Part shown: in pieces, positions 27,064 to 35,393 of the stretch
How positions within the stretch are numbered: position 1 is the first letter of the stretch
How the letters are laid out: every line of letters starts with the position of its first letter
NCBI RefSeq assembly: GCF_000430645.1
Contig: NZ_AUMK01000003.1
Coordinates: 434,001-498,000, forward strand
DNA: 64,000 nt
Source of the DNA: Aquimarina latercula DSM 2041
Lineage (GTDB): Bacteria; Bacteroidota; Bacteroidia; Flavobacteriales; Flavobacteriaceae
Reading direction: 5' to 3'
Program-made: the position numbers and the translations under genes
Notes under the pieces: model-generated
The model's input: the letters and a program-made list of their open reading frames with translations, nothing else
Told to the model about the DNA's origin: nothing
The model's database searches: none

Positions 27064-27757
27064 CTCTGTTGTCTTTAGTTCTTGTAAAAACCTCCACTTC
27101 AACGATATCACGAGTGTCTGACACATGGCACTGACGACAATTTATTCTATCGGGATGTGTAACCCTAATTTCTTTAGGAGCTGCAGGACCTGCATGACAA
27201 GACAAACAATTTTCTCGCATCTCAATTTGGTGAGGAATCATTGGTGGACTTCCTGGCAGTGCATTATTATTACCAACTGTTGCGGCAATTCTTTTATAGA
27301 ATGTTGTTTCTTTAAAACTTGATGATGTATTCTCTGCCACATGACATTGTCTACAATTAATCATTTCTGGGTGAGGCGTTACAGGAGCATATGCATTAAA
27401 CTTATCAGTAAAGCCTCCATTTTGATGACATTGTAAACATGCTTTTCCTCCCATTCCCCTTTCTCCTTTAATCAATGGATGCGGAATACTCGGTGGAGCT
27501 CCAGGATATGCTCTATTATTATAATATGAGTCTAATGTTCTTTGATGAGCTTCATCTATTGGCATATTGAGATAATCTAAAGCAAATTCGGAGCGTTCAA
27601 AAACTTTTTTTTCTGAATAAATAATTGGTAGTGCTTGTTCTTTAGCAATAGGAATATAGGCTTCTTCCAGTCCCTTTTTATAACTATATCCCCAATTGAT
27701 AATAAAACCAATGAATAAAAGAGTAAATAATAATATGATACTAAGTCGTCTTTTCAT
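27056..27757 (-). CDS. napB: NapB-like cytochrome c, internally duplicated (four haems)
   Basis: A 233-aa protein with one N-terminal membrane anchor or signal (IILLFTLLFIGFIINWGYSY). The usual NapB has two haems. Here there are four, in two NapB-like halves. Half one has AYPGAPPSIPH, CLQCH, VTPHPEMINCRQCH. Half two has LPGSPPMIPH, CLSCH, VTHPDRINCRQCH. This strongly suggests an internal duplication. NapB is the electron donor to NapA. It follows napA by 3 bp and overlaps the next cytochrome gene. Confidence 0.87.
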   Translation of the reverse strand: MKRRLSIILLFTLLFIGFIINWGYSYKKGLEEAYIPIAKEQALPIIYSEKKVFERSEFALDYLNMPIDEAHQRTLDSYYNNRAYPGAPPSIPHPLIKGERGMGGKACLQCHQNGGFTDKFNAYAPVTPHPEMINCRQCHVAENTSSSFKETTFYKRIAATVGNNNALPGSPPMIPHQIEMRENCLSCHAGPAAPKEIRVTHPDRINCRQCHVSDTRDIVEVEVFTRTKDNRDE

Positions 27758-27760
27758 TAT

Positions 27761-30091
27761 TTATACTTTTTCTACTTTTACCGCACATTTTTTATAATCT
27801 GGTTCTTTTGAAATTGGACAAAAAGAATCCAAGGTGATGTCATTAATCAACATATTTTCATCAAAAAAAGGAACAAATACCTGCATAGGAGCTGGTACTC
27901 CTCTTTCATCCACAGAAGCTGGTAAAACAATTTCTCCACGTCGTGTTGTTAATTTAACCTTATCTCCTGTTCTAATTTGTAAACGTTTAGCATCATCTGG
28001 ATGTAGTTCCACATATCCATGCGGCATTGCCTTATGTAATACAGGGATTCTCCTAGTCATAGATCCTGTATGCCAATGTTCTACTACACGACCTGTACCT
28101 AACCAATATGGATATTCTTTATCTGGCTCTTCTGCTGCAGGTTCATAAGGACGTTGCCAGATTATTGCCTTACCGTCTGGTTTTCCATAGAAATGGAAAT
28201 CTTTTCCGTTAGAACAAGCTGGATCGTATTTTGCATTAAATCTCCATTGTGTAGATTTTCCATCGACATATGGCCACATAGCACCTGACTGAGATTTTAA
28301 CACCTCTAGCGGAGCCATATTGTGCTTTTTCCCTTCATGATGTCTTCGGTATTCCGTATAAATTTCTTCTATATGAGTTTCTTCATTGTAATAGAATTGT
28401 TTTTCAAACCCCATTCGTTTGGCAACTTCAATTAATTGCAAAGTATCACTCATAGCCTCTCCAGGCGGCTCTAACATTTGTTCAAAGTATTGGGTACGCC
28501 TTTCAGAATTACCATACATACCTTCTCGCTCTATCCACATTGCAGAAGGTAAAATGATATCCGCAATATCAGTAGTAGGAGTTGGATAAATATCAGAAAC
28601 AACAATAAATCGCCCTTCTTTTTTAGCTCCATCCCTATAGCGTTTTAACTTTGGCATTGTGACCATTGGATTCGTTACCTGAATCCACATAAATTTGATA
28701 TCTCCTCTATCGAGTGCTCGAAACATCTCTACAGTATGATATGTAGGTTTTGGATCTATATTTTCGACTGGAACATCCCATATTTTAGCTGCAAACTCAC
28801 GATGTTTTTTATTGGTAACAACTCCATGTGGAAGTTTATGAGTTAAGGTCCCTACTTCTCTTACCGTTCCACAAGCACTGGGTTGACCAGTTAATGAAAA
28901 TGGACTATTTCCTGGTTCAGATATCTTACCTGTTAATAAATGTATATTATATACTAAATTATTCATCCAGGTTCCTCGAGAATGTTGATTCATTCCCATA
29001 CACCAAAACGACATCACCTTTTTATTTGGATCTCCAAATTGTGCGGCTAAATACTTAATATCTTTGACCGATACGCCTGAAATTTCTGAAGCTTTTTCTG
29101 GTGTATAATCATCTAGAAATGTTTTGTAATCTTCAAAGCTAATTTTCTCAGGTTTGTCTACGAACTTATAGCCGTCTTCCAAACCATATCCCATATTAGT
29201 CAATCCTTTGCTAAAATTGCAATGTTCTTCTACAAAGGACTGATTCATCCAGCCATTATGAATTATTTCATAACATATCGCATTTGCTACTGCTAAGTCA
29301 GTTTGAGGCTTAAATAATATAGACTTATCTGCTGCCATACTTGTGCGAGTGGTTCTGGTAGCAAAATCAATAATTTTCACTCCTTTTTTAAGTCGTTGAT
29401 CTAACAGTCTGGAAAATAAAACAGGATGCATTTCAGCCATATTATTACCCCATAACACAAATGTATCTGCATAATCAATATCCTCATAACATCCCATAGG
29501 TTCATCCAAACCGAATGATGTTAAAAAGCCTGTTACAGCAGTAGCCATGCATAATCTAGCATTGGCCTCTACATTATTGGTTCCTATACATCCTTTAAAT
29601 AGTTTTGATGCTACATATCCATCGGGAATAGTCCACTGACCAGAACCATAAATCGAAACTGCATCTTTCCCGTGTTCTTTAATTGTTTTTTTCATTTTAG
29701 AAGCAATAAGGTCTAATGCTTCCTTCATAGATGTTTCTACATATTCTCCATTTTTCTTTATCAAAGGTTTAGTTAAACGATCTTTTCCGTACAAGGCCAT
29801 GATGGAATGATATCCCTTTACGCAGCATAGTCCTTTGTTAACAGGAGATTTTGGATCTCCTTTAACGGCAATAGCTTTCCCTTTTTCTGTACCTATCAAA
29901 ACACCACAACCCACACCACAAAAACGACAAGGCGCTTTTTTCCAATCCAAATTTGATCCAGAAGGTATCCCTTTCTCCTGTTCATCCGCAAACATAATAC
30001 CTGGAAACATTGATGTCGCCGCAGTCATAGCAGATAATATTGCCATTTTTTTAATAAAACTCCTTCTATTGGTAAGTGTTGATGTATACAT
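27761..30091 (-). CDS. napA: Periplasmic nitrate reductase catalytic subunit
   Basis: A 776-aa molybdopterin enzyme with a twin-arginine signal (NRRSFIKK, residues 8-15). The [4Fe-4S] ligands are in CRFCGVGCGV (Cys55, 58, 62) with the fourth at CC (89/90). The Mo-coordinating Cys is in ARLCMATA (Cys181). The later NPMVTMPKL and YGNSERRTQ regions and the C-terminal dinucleotide-binding domain fit NapA. The order with NapD upstream and NapB-like cytochrome downstream makes a dissimilatory nitrate reductase much more likely than the assimilatory form. Confidence 0.95.
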   Translation of the reverse strand: MYTSTLTNRRSFIKKMAILSAMTAATSMFPGIMFADEQEKGIPSGSNLDWKKAPCRFCGVGCGVLIGTEKGKAIAVKGDPKSPVNKGLCCVKGYHSIMALYGKDRLTKPLIKKNGEYVETSMKEALDLIASKMKKTIKEHGKDAVSIYGSGQWTIPDGYVASKLFKGCIGTNNVEANARLCMATAVTGFLTSFGLDEPMGCYEDIDYADTFVLWGNNMAEMHPVLFSRLLDQRLKKGVKIIDFATRTTRTSMAADKSILFKPQTDLAVANAICYEIIHNGWMNQSFVEEHCNFSKGLTNMGYGLEDGYKFVDKPEKISFEDYKTFLDDYTPEKASEISGVSVKDIKYLAAQFGDPNKKVMSFWCMGMNQHSRGTWMNNLVYNIHLLTGKISEPGNSPFSLTGQPSACGTVREVGTLTHKLPHGVVTNKKHREFAAKIWDVPVENIDPKPTYHTVEMFRALDRGDIKFMWIQVTNPMVTMPKLKRYRDGAKKEGRFIVVSDIYPTPTTDIADIILPSAMWIEREGMYGNSERRTQYFEQMLEPPGEAMSDTLQLIEVAKRMGFEKQFYYNEETHIEEIYTEYRRHHEGKKHNMAPLEVLKSQSGAMWPYVDGKSTQWRFNAKYDPACSNGKDFHFYGKPDGKAIIWQRPYEPAAEEPDKEYPYWLGTGRVVEHWHTGSMTRRIPVLHKAMPHGYVELHPDDAKRLQIRTGDKVKLTTRRGEIVLPASVDERGVPAPMQVFVPFFDENMLINDITLDSFCPISKEPDYKKCAVKVEKV

Positions 30092-30096
30092 ATATA

Positions 30097-30330
30097 TTAA
30101 TTTGGAGTATTAAAACCTGAAACCATTGCTAATAGTTTTAAGCTAGAAATTGTTTCTAATTTTTCTCTTAAAATATCCTCTTGGACAGAATTATTTGTGT
30201 CTGTAACTACTATAAGAAGTTCTTGATTTTTTGCAGGAATAACTTCGCAATTTTCTAGTGAAGATAATGCACTTATAAGTTGATCTTTTTTTCCTTGATA
30301 GGGATGTGCTAAATAACTTTTTATTGGCAT
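30097..30330 (-). CDS. napD: NapD chaperone for nitrate reductase
   Basis: A 77-aa protein matching NapD throughout: MPIKSYLAHPYQGKKDQL, LENCEVIPAKNQELLIVV and LKLLAMVSGFNTPN. NapD binds the TAT signal of NapA and prevents export before cofactor insertion. It is the first gene of the operon, 5 bp before napA, with an FNR/CRP-type palindrome about 55 bp upstream. Confidence 0.94.
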   Translation of the reverse strand: MPIKSYLAHPYQGKKDQLISALSSLENCEVIPAKNQELLIVVTDTNNSVQEDILREKLETISSLKLLAMVSGFNTPN

Positions 30331-30722
30331 AGCTAAAAGGTCTATTATTAATTATAAAGATGTACCAATCATTTAGGACAAAAAATGATATATATCATAG
30401 TTCATAAACTAATCAATACTATTTAAAAACTTTTAATATATGCTAATACAGTACGTGATATTTATAATATCTATATCCTAAACAATCTTTAGTGCTCTTT
30501 TCAAAATGAAAAGATTTATACTCTGTTTGTAATGTTGATTTTTATCTGGGTTTACTCTAAAAAAATAAGTATGAAGATATTATATAAGCCCATATGCAAA
30601 CCATTTTTAAATTAGATCAAATGTGTGAATATTTAACCTACTTCAATTTAATGTTTTTTTATAAAACTACATCCTTCAGATTAATTAAATTGTTAAAAAT
30701 CAGAATGATTCTAAATAAATAC
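30331..30722. other. Intergenic region containing the nap control sequences
   Basis: The 390 bp hold no ORF. The only distinct element is the TGAT-N4-ATCA palindrome at 30386-30397. The rest is AT-rich and includes the 3' flank of the LytTR gene at 30723, which is transcribed toward it. Confidence 0.5.
30386..30397. promoter_or_regulatory. FNR/CRP-type palindrome upstream of napD
   Basis: TGATATATATCA is a perfect dyad of the TGAT-N4-ATCA core of FNR/Dnr/CRP-family sites (TTGAT-N4-ATCAA). It is centred about 61 nt before the napD start codon. A promoter with transcription starting near 30350 would place it at about -41, the usual activator position. The regulator gene is not in the window. 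Confidence 0.55.
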
Positions 30723-31484
30723 CTATTCTGACAACCAATTTTTAAAGCTTGTAGCTTTAGCTTTACTTACGACGATTCTTTCTTTTGAAACAGGATTAAT
30801 ATTTATAATTAATTTTCCATTGAAATAGTATTTTATATTGACTATGGCTTTCTTTTGAATAATAAATTGTCGATTCGCTCTAAAGAATTTTTCAGGATCT
30901 AACTCTTCTTCAATATCTTCTAATTTTTTATCAATTATATACCCTTTATTTTCAGTGGTTATAGCTTTAACCATTCCCATATCTATAAAAAAATAAGAAA
31001 TATCATCTGTTGGTAGCGGCAATAATTCATCTTTATGATGTACTAGATACATGTTTTTATATGATTTTGAAGAATTTTGTAAAAACTGAACTACATCATT
31101 TATTTGATTAGATACTGTATTCGAGGTTTGTTTTTGGTTTTTAAACTTTGTAATCGCCGTAGCTAATTCTTCTTGATCGATTGGTTTTAATAAATAATCA
31201 ACACTATTGACCTTAAAGGCTTTTATAGCATATTGATCATAGGCTGTAGTAAAAATTATTGGGACATCGATTGATACTTTATCAAAAATTTCAAAAGAAA
31301 TGCCATCTGCAAGATGAATATCCATAAATATTAGTGCGGCATCAACGGTTTCCGAAAAGTACGTTATTGAACTTTTTACAGAATCTAAAACTTTTACTAC
31401 TTCTATAGACGCATCTATTCTATTAAGAAGGTATGTTAAGTTATCACTAGCTGTAATTTCATCTTCTATAATTATAACTCTCAT
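30723..31484 (-). CDS. LytTR-family response regulator
   Basis: A 253-aa protein with a receiver domain (IIEDE, phospho-Asp in LIFMDIHLADG, Lys in YLLKPID) and a C-terminal LytTR DNA-binding domain (FFRANRQFIIQKKAIVNI, RIVVSKAKATSFKNWL). The start overlaps the upstream kinase stop by 4 nt. It is the last of a three-gene unit with the 91-aa exported protein and the kinase. Confidence 0.92.
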   Translation of the reverse strand: MRVIIIEDEITASDNLTYLLNRIDASIEVVKVLDSVKSSITYFSETVDAALIFMDIHLADGISFEIFDKVSIDVPIIFTTAYDQYAIKAFKVNSVDYLLKPIDQEELATAITKFKNQKQTSNTVSNQINDVVQFLQNSSKSYKNMYLVHHKDELLPLPTDDISYFFIDMGMVKAITTENKGYIIDKKLEDIEEELDPEKFFRANRQFIIQKKAIVNIKYYFNGKLIININPVSKERIVVSKAKATSFKNWLSE

Positions 31485-32596
31485 GTGTCTGTTTTTAAAG
31501 GAAGTATTACCTTAAATAAACCATTACTATTATCAATAACTATATGCTCTTTTTTTAATAAGTAATAACGTTTATCAAGATTAATCAAACCATTTCCTGT
31601 GCCTTGTACTAAAGAAGTTCTGGCTTTTATAACATTTTCTACAAATATGCCTTTGTCAGAACTATATACTTTTACTTTCAAGGGGTTTTCCTGAGATATT
31701 TCGTTGTGTTTTACGGCATTTTCAACTAGTAATTGAAGTCCCAATGGTGGAATTTCTTCTGACAATAGGATTTGATCTATTTTTATATCTATTTCAAAGC
31801 GATTCTGATATCTTGTTTTTATCAACTCGATGTAACTCTGTAAAAATTTAAGTTCTTCTTTTACCGTTACCAAATCCCGTTCACCACTCTGTAAAATATA
31901 TCGGTATAAAAAGGATAAATTATTAACAAACTTAGTTGCTTTGGTATTGTCTCTAATCAAAGAGTTTAATGAGTTGAGAGAGTTAAACAAAAAATGGGGG
32001 TTTATTTGATTTTTTAATGCGGTTAACTCTTTTTGTAAATTTTGTTGTTTTAAATTTTCGTTCTCTAATAATTGTTTTTGTTGACTAATTTGATACCTAA
32101 GAATACTAGCAACAAAAATGCAAATCAATAGAATTACAAAATAAACAAAGTATTGAAGACCTACCTCAGACTCAGATAATGGTTTCCCTATAAAAAACGC
32201 ATAACCTTTTATAAATAAATACACAAACCCTAAATATAATATAGTGTTTAAAACTACAGTAATTATAGTCTTACTATAAAAGCTAAGAAATGCATATTTT
32301 TCTTTCCAATTTGTATTAATATAAAGAGCTAACAGAGAAAAAATAAAAAAAGAAATAACTCTTAATGAAATATCTCCTAAGGATACTTCACTAAAAGAAT
32401 CTACTAGCTTGTCAGTGATATGAAAAAGAGAAAGTGCTCTAGGTAGATTAATTAATATAGTGATAAGCAATGCAATCTTAAAAACAATAATATGTTTGAC
32501 CTTTTTGCTACCTATCATTATAAATTTTCGTTTGATATACCCTATAAATGTAATTAAATTTATCTTGATATAATTCTGAGATTTCTGAATATCCAT
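31481..32596 (-). CDS. LytS-type sensor histidine kinase
   Basis: A 371-aa protein with four predicted helices in the first ~165 residues, then a coiled segment and a His_kinase domain. The acceptor His is in NQINPHFLFNSLNSLNSL, the N-box in LQLLVENAVKHNE and the G-box in GTGNGLINLDKR. It is the partner of the downstream LytTR regulator (4-nt overlap). A small exported protein gene lies 6 bp upstream. Confidence 0.9.
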   Translation of the reverse strand: MDIQKSQNYIKINLITFIGYIKRKFIMIGSKKVKHIIVFKIALLITILINLPRALSLFHITDKLVDSFSEVSLGDISLRVISFFIFSLLALYINTNWKEKYAFLSFYSKTIITVVLNTILYLGFVYLFIKGYAFFIGKPLSESEVGLQYFVYFVILLICIFVASILRYQISQQKQLLENENLKQQNLQKELTALKNQINPHFLFNSLNSLNSLIRDNTKATKFVNNLSFLYRYILQSGERDLVTVKEELKFLQSYIELIKTRYQNRFEIDIKIDQILLSEEIPPLGLQLLVENAVKHNEISQENPLKVKVYSSDKGIFVENVIKARTSLVQGTGNGLINLDKRYYLLKKEHIVIDNSNGLFKVILPLKTDT

Positions 32597-32602
32597 ATTG
32601 AA

Positions 32603-32878
32603 TTAATAGATTATATCTTCTCCTTCTGATACATCAAAAATATCTTTTGGACTTATCTGATATTCATTATAGGTTCCGAAAACAGATTCGAATGACAAAT
32701 CATTATATAATTGTTCTGAAGCCAAATTGTTCAATTCTAATTCTGGATTCCATTTACAAGGTTCTGGGATATTATGACCCATATTGTTATTACTTTCTAT
32801 TTTATACAACCCCGCTGTGGTAAACAATAAGATGCTACCTAAAATTGAAGTGGTAAAAATTACATTTGAAATTTTCAT
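32603..32878 (-). CDS. Small exported protein upstream of LytS/LytTR pair
   Basis: A 91-aa protein with an N-terminal signal or anchor (VIFTTSILGSILLFTTAGLY) and an acidic remainder containing one Cys. No family is recognised. It is 6 bp upstream of the kinase gene and probably leads the operon, with a TACATTTG -7 box 28 nt upstream. It may be a ligand or accessory sensor for the kinase. That is suggested only by linkage. Confidence 0.6.
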   Translation of the reverse strand: MKISNVIFTTSILGSILLFTTAGLYKIESNNNMGHNIPEPCKWNPELELNNLASEQLYNDLSFESVFGTYNEYQISPKDIFDVSEGEDIIY

Positions 32879-32905
32879 TGTTATATTTTTTATGATTTTA
32901 TTTTA

Positions 32906-32913
32906 CAAATGTA
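32906..32913 (-). promoter_or_regulatory. -7 box TACATTTG for the exported protein/LytS/LytTR operon
   Basis: Minus-strand TACATTTG fits TAnnTTTG, 28 nt before the first start codon of the unit. Confidence 0.45.
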
Positions 32914-33066
32914 TGTTCAAGAATAAACTTGGATTTCGCTTTTATGAATGAAACAACCTAAATCGTATATGAATTATCTCTGATGTAAAATGAGACATAT
33001 TTCATAGTATTGATTTACAATGATTTGATTTAATTATGGTACATTTAACTATCATATATATTGATA

Positions 33067-34062
33067 ATGAAAAAATTGATCCTTGTATTTTTTTTTAACT
33101 TATTTTATTCAGGGTTTTCACAAGAAAACCTAAGAAGTTTTTTATTGGTAGGGATTGAATTTACTGAACGAGTAGCTACCAGATATACAGAACCAATGAC
33201 TGAAGGTGTTATGTATGGACTAACAGGAGGTTGGTATAATTCTGCCAAAACAATGGATGTATGGGAAGTGAAATTTTCTATTGTTTCTAATGGTTCTTTT
33301 ATCCCTAGTGAGAAAGAAACTTTTCAAATAGATGTTAGAGATATACCAAACTTGTCCATAGATCAGAATGATAGTGGAATGGCACAAATTCCTACTATTT
33401 TGGGAGGTGATTCTGATTTACAGTTTATTGCTACGGTTGATGGAGAACAATTCGAATTTACCGCTCCAGAAGGAATAGGACTGATAGATATAAATTTACT
33501 CCCAAATGCTTTTTTGCAATTTAAAATAGGGTTGCCCAAATATACCGAACTTGGAATACGTTATTTTCCTAAACTAAATATTGAAGACATTAGTCTAGAG
33601 ATTTGGGGAATAGGAATTCAACATCAGTTTTCTAAATGGATAAGACCTATAAATGAGTCAAAAATTGCACTTTCTGGTCTAATTGCATATACTACTTTGA
33701 TAGGTGATTTTGAGTTTGCTTCTGATGGTTTCGTAACGGGAAATAATCAAGAAATAGATGCCACGTTGAATTCTTGGTTATTTGAACTTATTGGATCTAC
33801 TCAAAACCCAGTATTTAATGTATATGGAGGATTAGGTTATGTTTTCGGTAATTCATCTACCAAACTAAAAGGTAGCTATATAATCGAAACGGAAACCGAA
33901 ACATTATCATTTATAAATCCGCTAGATATTAAAAACAACGTACGTGGATTAAGAGCGAATATAGGAGCTAGCGTTAATGTTAATTGGTTTAGAATCAACT
34001 TGGATTATACTTTACAAGGATTTAATAATCTATCATTAGGATTAAATTTCAAAATAAAATAA
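33067..34062 (+). CDS. Exported beta-rich protein, DUF6588-like
   Basis: A 331-aa protein from ATG 33067 (TTG 33061 would add two residues). The signal peptide is MKKLILVFFFNLFYSGFSQ. The mature part alternates beta-strands and contains GLTGGWYNSAKTMDVWEVKF and LGIRYFPKLNIED, features I associate with DUF6588 outer-membrane-like proteins. It ends in aromatic/amphipathic strands (LDYTLQGFNNLSLGLNFKIK), as in beta-barrels. It is divergent from the LytS/LytTR operon and could be its target. The family call is moderate. Confidence 0.65.
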   Translation: MKKLILVFFFNLFYSGFSQENLRSFLLVGIEFTERVATRYTEPMTEGVMYGLTGGWYNSAKTMDVWEVKFSIVSNGSFIPSEKETFQIDVRDIPNLSIDQNDSGMAQIPTILGGDSDLQFIATVDGEQFEFTAPEGIGLIDINLLPNAFLQFKIGLPKYTELGIRYFPKLNIEDISLEIWGIGIQHQFSKWIRPINESKIALSGLIAYTTLIGDFEFASDGFVTGNNQEIDATLNSWLFELIGSTQNPVFNVYGGLGYVFGNSSTKLKGSYIIETETETLSFINPLDIKNNVRGLRANIGASVNVNWFRINLDYTLQGFNNLSLGLNFKIK

Positions 34063-34064
34063 AA

Positions 34065-34096
34065 TCCGCCGGAGATACTTCAAAACCTCCGACGGA
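34065..34096. terminator. GC-rich hairpin between convergent genes
   Basis: TCCGCCGGAG (34065-34074) pairs with CTCCGACGGA (34087-34096) with one mismatch and a 12-nt loop. There is no strong T-run on the + strand. On the minus strand the hairpin is followed by attttattttattttg. It probably works mainly for the minus-strand operon. Confidence 0.55.
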
Positions 34097-34122
34097 ACAA
34101 CCAACTAATCAATCACAAAAAT

Positions 34123-34776
34123 TTATGTTTTCAATTTTTTTACTATTTGTTTTGCATAATCCTTTGATGTACTTCCTAAACTATCGGGGTTTTCTATACT
34201 GGATGTAATAACACATATCAATTGTTTTTCTTCGGGTTTAGTTAAGTCGTACACTAATGTTTCCAAAATATACCTTGTGTTATGAGCAGTTACCTGTGTT
34301 ATTTGATCTGAACTAATATAAGAGCTATCATAATATCGATAAAATCCTCTATAGTATCCTCTTCCGTAGTAAGGGAAAACATCTACGTAATAGGAAGTTC
34401 CTGTGGTAACTGTTTCGGTATACTCCTGAGTATCTCTTAAATTTGTAACAACAATTACCTCTATTCCATTATCCTGAATTTCACTTTTAATCTGATTCAA
34501 CTCTTTTTTATCAACATCACAATTGGTATTAGAGTCTGGAAATAATATAAAGCTTTCAATAGATTCATATCCTTTTTGGTTTAAATTACTAGCCAAATCC
34601 CTTTCAAATCTTGTACGGATTATTACATCATTTGTTCTACTTACCACCATGATATTTTTGTTTTTAATATTCGTAGTATTTATATCTTTCCACGAATCAG
34701 TTACTTTTACCGAAGAGCAACTAATCAAGCTCATTATTATTGTTATTGTTATTATTATTTTTATGTTAGTTTTCAT
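34123..34776 (-). CDS. Hypothetical lipoprotein, paralogue of the 40-kb lipoprotein
   Basis: A 217-aa lipoprotein (lipobox LISCSS, Cys ~20). Its start CSSVKVTDSWKDINTTNIKN parallels CSSIKLIDSWKSKDFQFLKA of the gene at 40015-40662. Both also share a GIEV/GIGGV segment followed by VVTNLRDT or LVTSLKNT, and a C-terminal YILETLVYDLTK or YILEAVTYDLTL. They are therefore paralogues. This copy has an aromatic Tyr/Gly insert (YYGRGYYRGFYRYYD). The function is unknown. The location at the end of a cell-envelope gene array suggests an envelope role. Confidence 0.7.
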   Translation of the reverse strand: MKTNIKIIITITIIMSLISCSSVKVTDSWKDINTTNIKNKNIMVVSRTNDVIIRTRFERDLASNLNQKGYESIESFILFPDSNTNCDVDKKELNQIKSEIQDNGIEVIVVTNLRDTQEYTETVTTGTSYYVDVFPYYGRGYYRGFYRYYDSSYISSDQITQVTAHNTRYILETLVYDLTKPEEKQLICVITSSIENPDSLGSTSKDYAKQIVKKLKT

Positions 34777-34797
34777 AATTGTTTAATTTTAATTTCT

Positions 34798-34923
34798 TTA
34801 AATAAATAAAAAAGTATTTTCATCCTGATCATAGCTTCTTGAGCTATTATAAAAATGGTTATGCTCCTTTTTATTTTTAGTTCTATTCACAGTATTTCGA
34901 ATTATTCTTATTAGCGTTTTCAT
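34798..34923 (-). CDS. Possible 41-aa microprotein
   Basis: An ORF starting ATG at 34923 with a purine-rich leader (aaaaagaaagag). The product MKTLIRIIRNTVNRTKNKKE... is basic at the N-terminus and acidic/polar later. It sits in the same orientation between two minus-strand genes, 12 bp after one and 21 bp before the next. No homology is recognised, so it could be chance. Confidence 0.4.
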   Translation of the reverse strand: MKTLIRIIRNTVNRTKNKKEHNHFYNSSRSYDQDENTFLFI

Positions 34924-34935
34924 ATCTCTTTCTTT

Positions 34936-35124
34936 TTAATTACTAATTGCATATCCAGCTCCTCTTCCTAAACTTTTTAATTTTTCATAAAGGTTATCGA
35001 ACCATTTTTTGATAAGTACAAATTCATTTTCTTGATTATTACCTCTTTCGGTGTTTAAACTAATTTCTTCTGCTGTAAACATTGTTTTGCTATTATAAAC
35101 TATTTTAAAACTTCCTGTTTTCAT
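34936..35124 (-). CDS. Hypothetical 62-aa protein
   Basis: A small soluble protein of unknown family, starting MKTGSFKIVYNSKTMFTAEE and ending LKSLGRGAGYAISN. A TACATTTG -7 box lies 38-45 nt upstream, supporting expression. It may be transcribed with the 41-aa ORF and the lipoprotein downstream. Confidence 0.55.
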   Translation of the reverse strand: MKTGSFKIVYNSKTMFTAEEISLNTERGNNQENEFVLIKKWFDNLYEKLKSLGRGAGYAISN

Positions 35125-35161
35125 CTTATTTGATTTTATTGTTTAAATATTATTTCTTGTA

Positions 35162-35169
35162 CAAATGTA
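35162..35169 (-). promoter_or_regulatory. -7 box TACATTTG upstream of the 62-aa gene
   Basis: TACATTTG on the minus strand, 38 nt before the ATG at 35124. It has the same sequence as the box at 32906. Confidence 0.45.
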
Positions 35170-35302
35170 TCCTAAGAAAACAGGTAATATTCTGGTTTTC
35201 AAATCCAAACAGCTAAAATTGATGCTAAAACGTCTAAAACATAAAGTGAAATGTTTTAAGTAAATTCTATTCATAAGACGTTACATATACACCTAAAAAA
35301 AA

Positions 35303-35326
35303 CCTTAGGTAATCCTAAGGCTTTTT
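35303..35326 (-). terminator. Intrinsic terminator downstream of the envelope array
   Basis: CCTTAGG (35303-35309) pairs with CCTAAGG (35314-35320) across TAAT. On the minus strand it is followed by a run of eight T. It ends the transcript containing the coiled-coil secreted protein gene (stop at 35394). Confidence 0.85.
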
Positions 35327-35393
35327 AAAACAATTTGATTAAATTCTACTCTCAATCTTTTATTAATCCCATAATTATTACGGCATCATTTAT

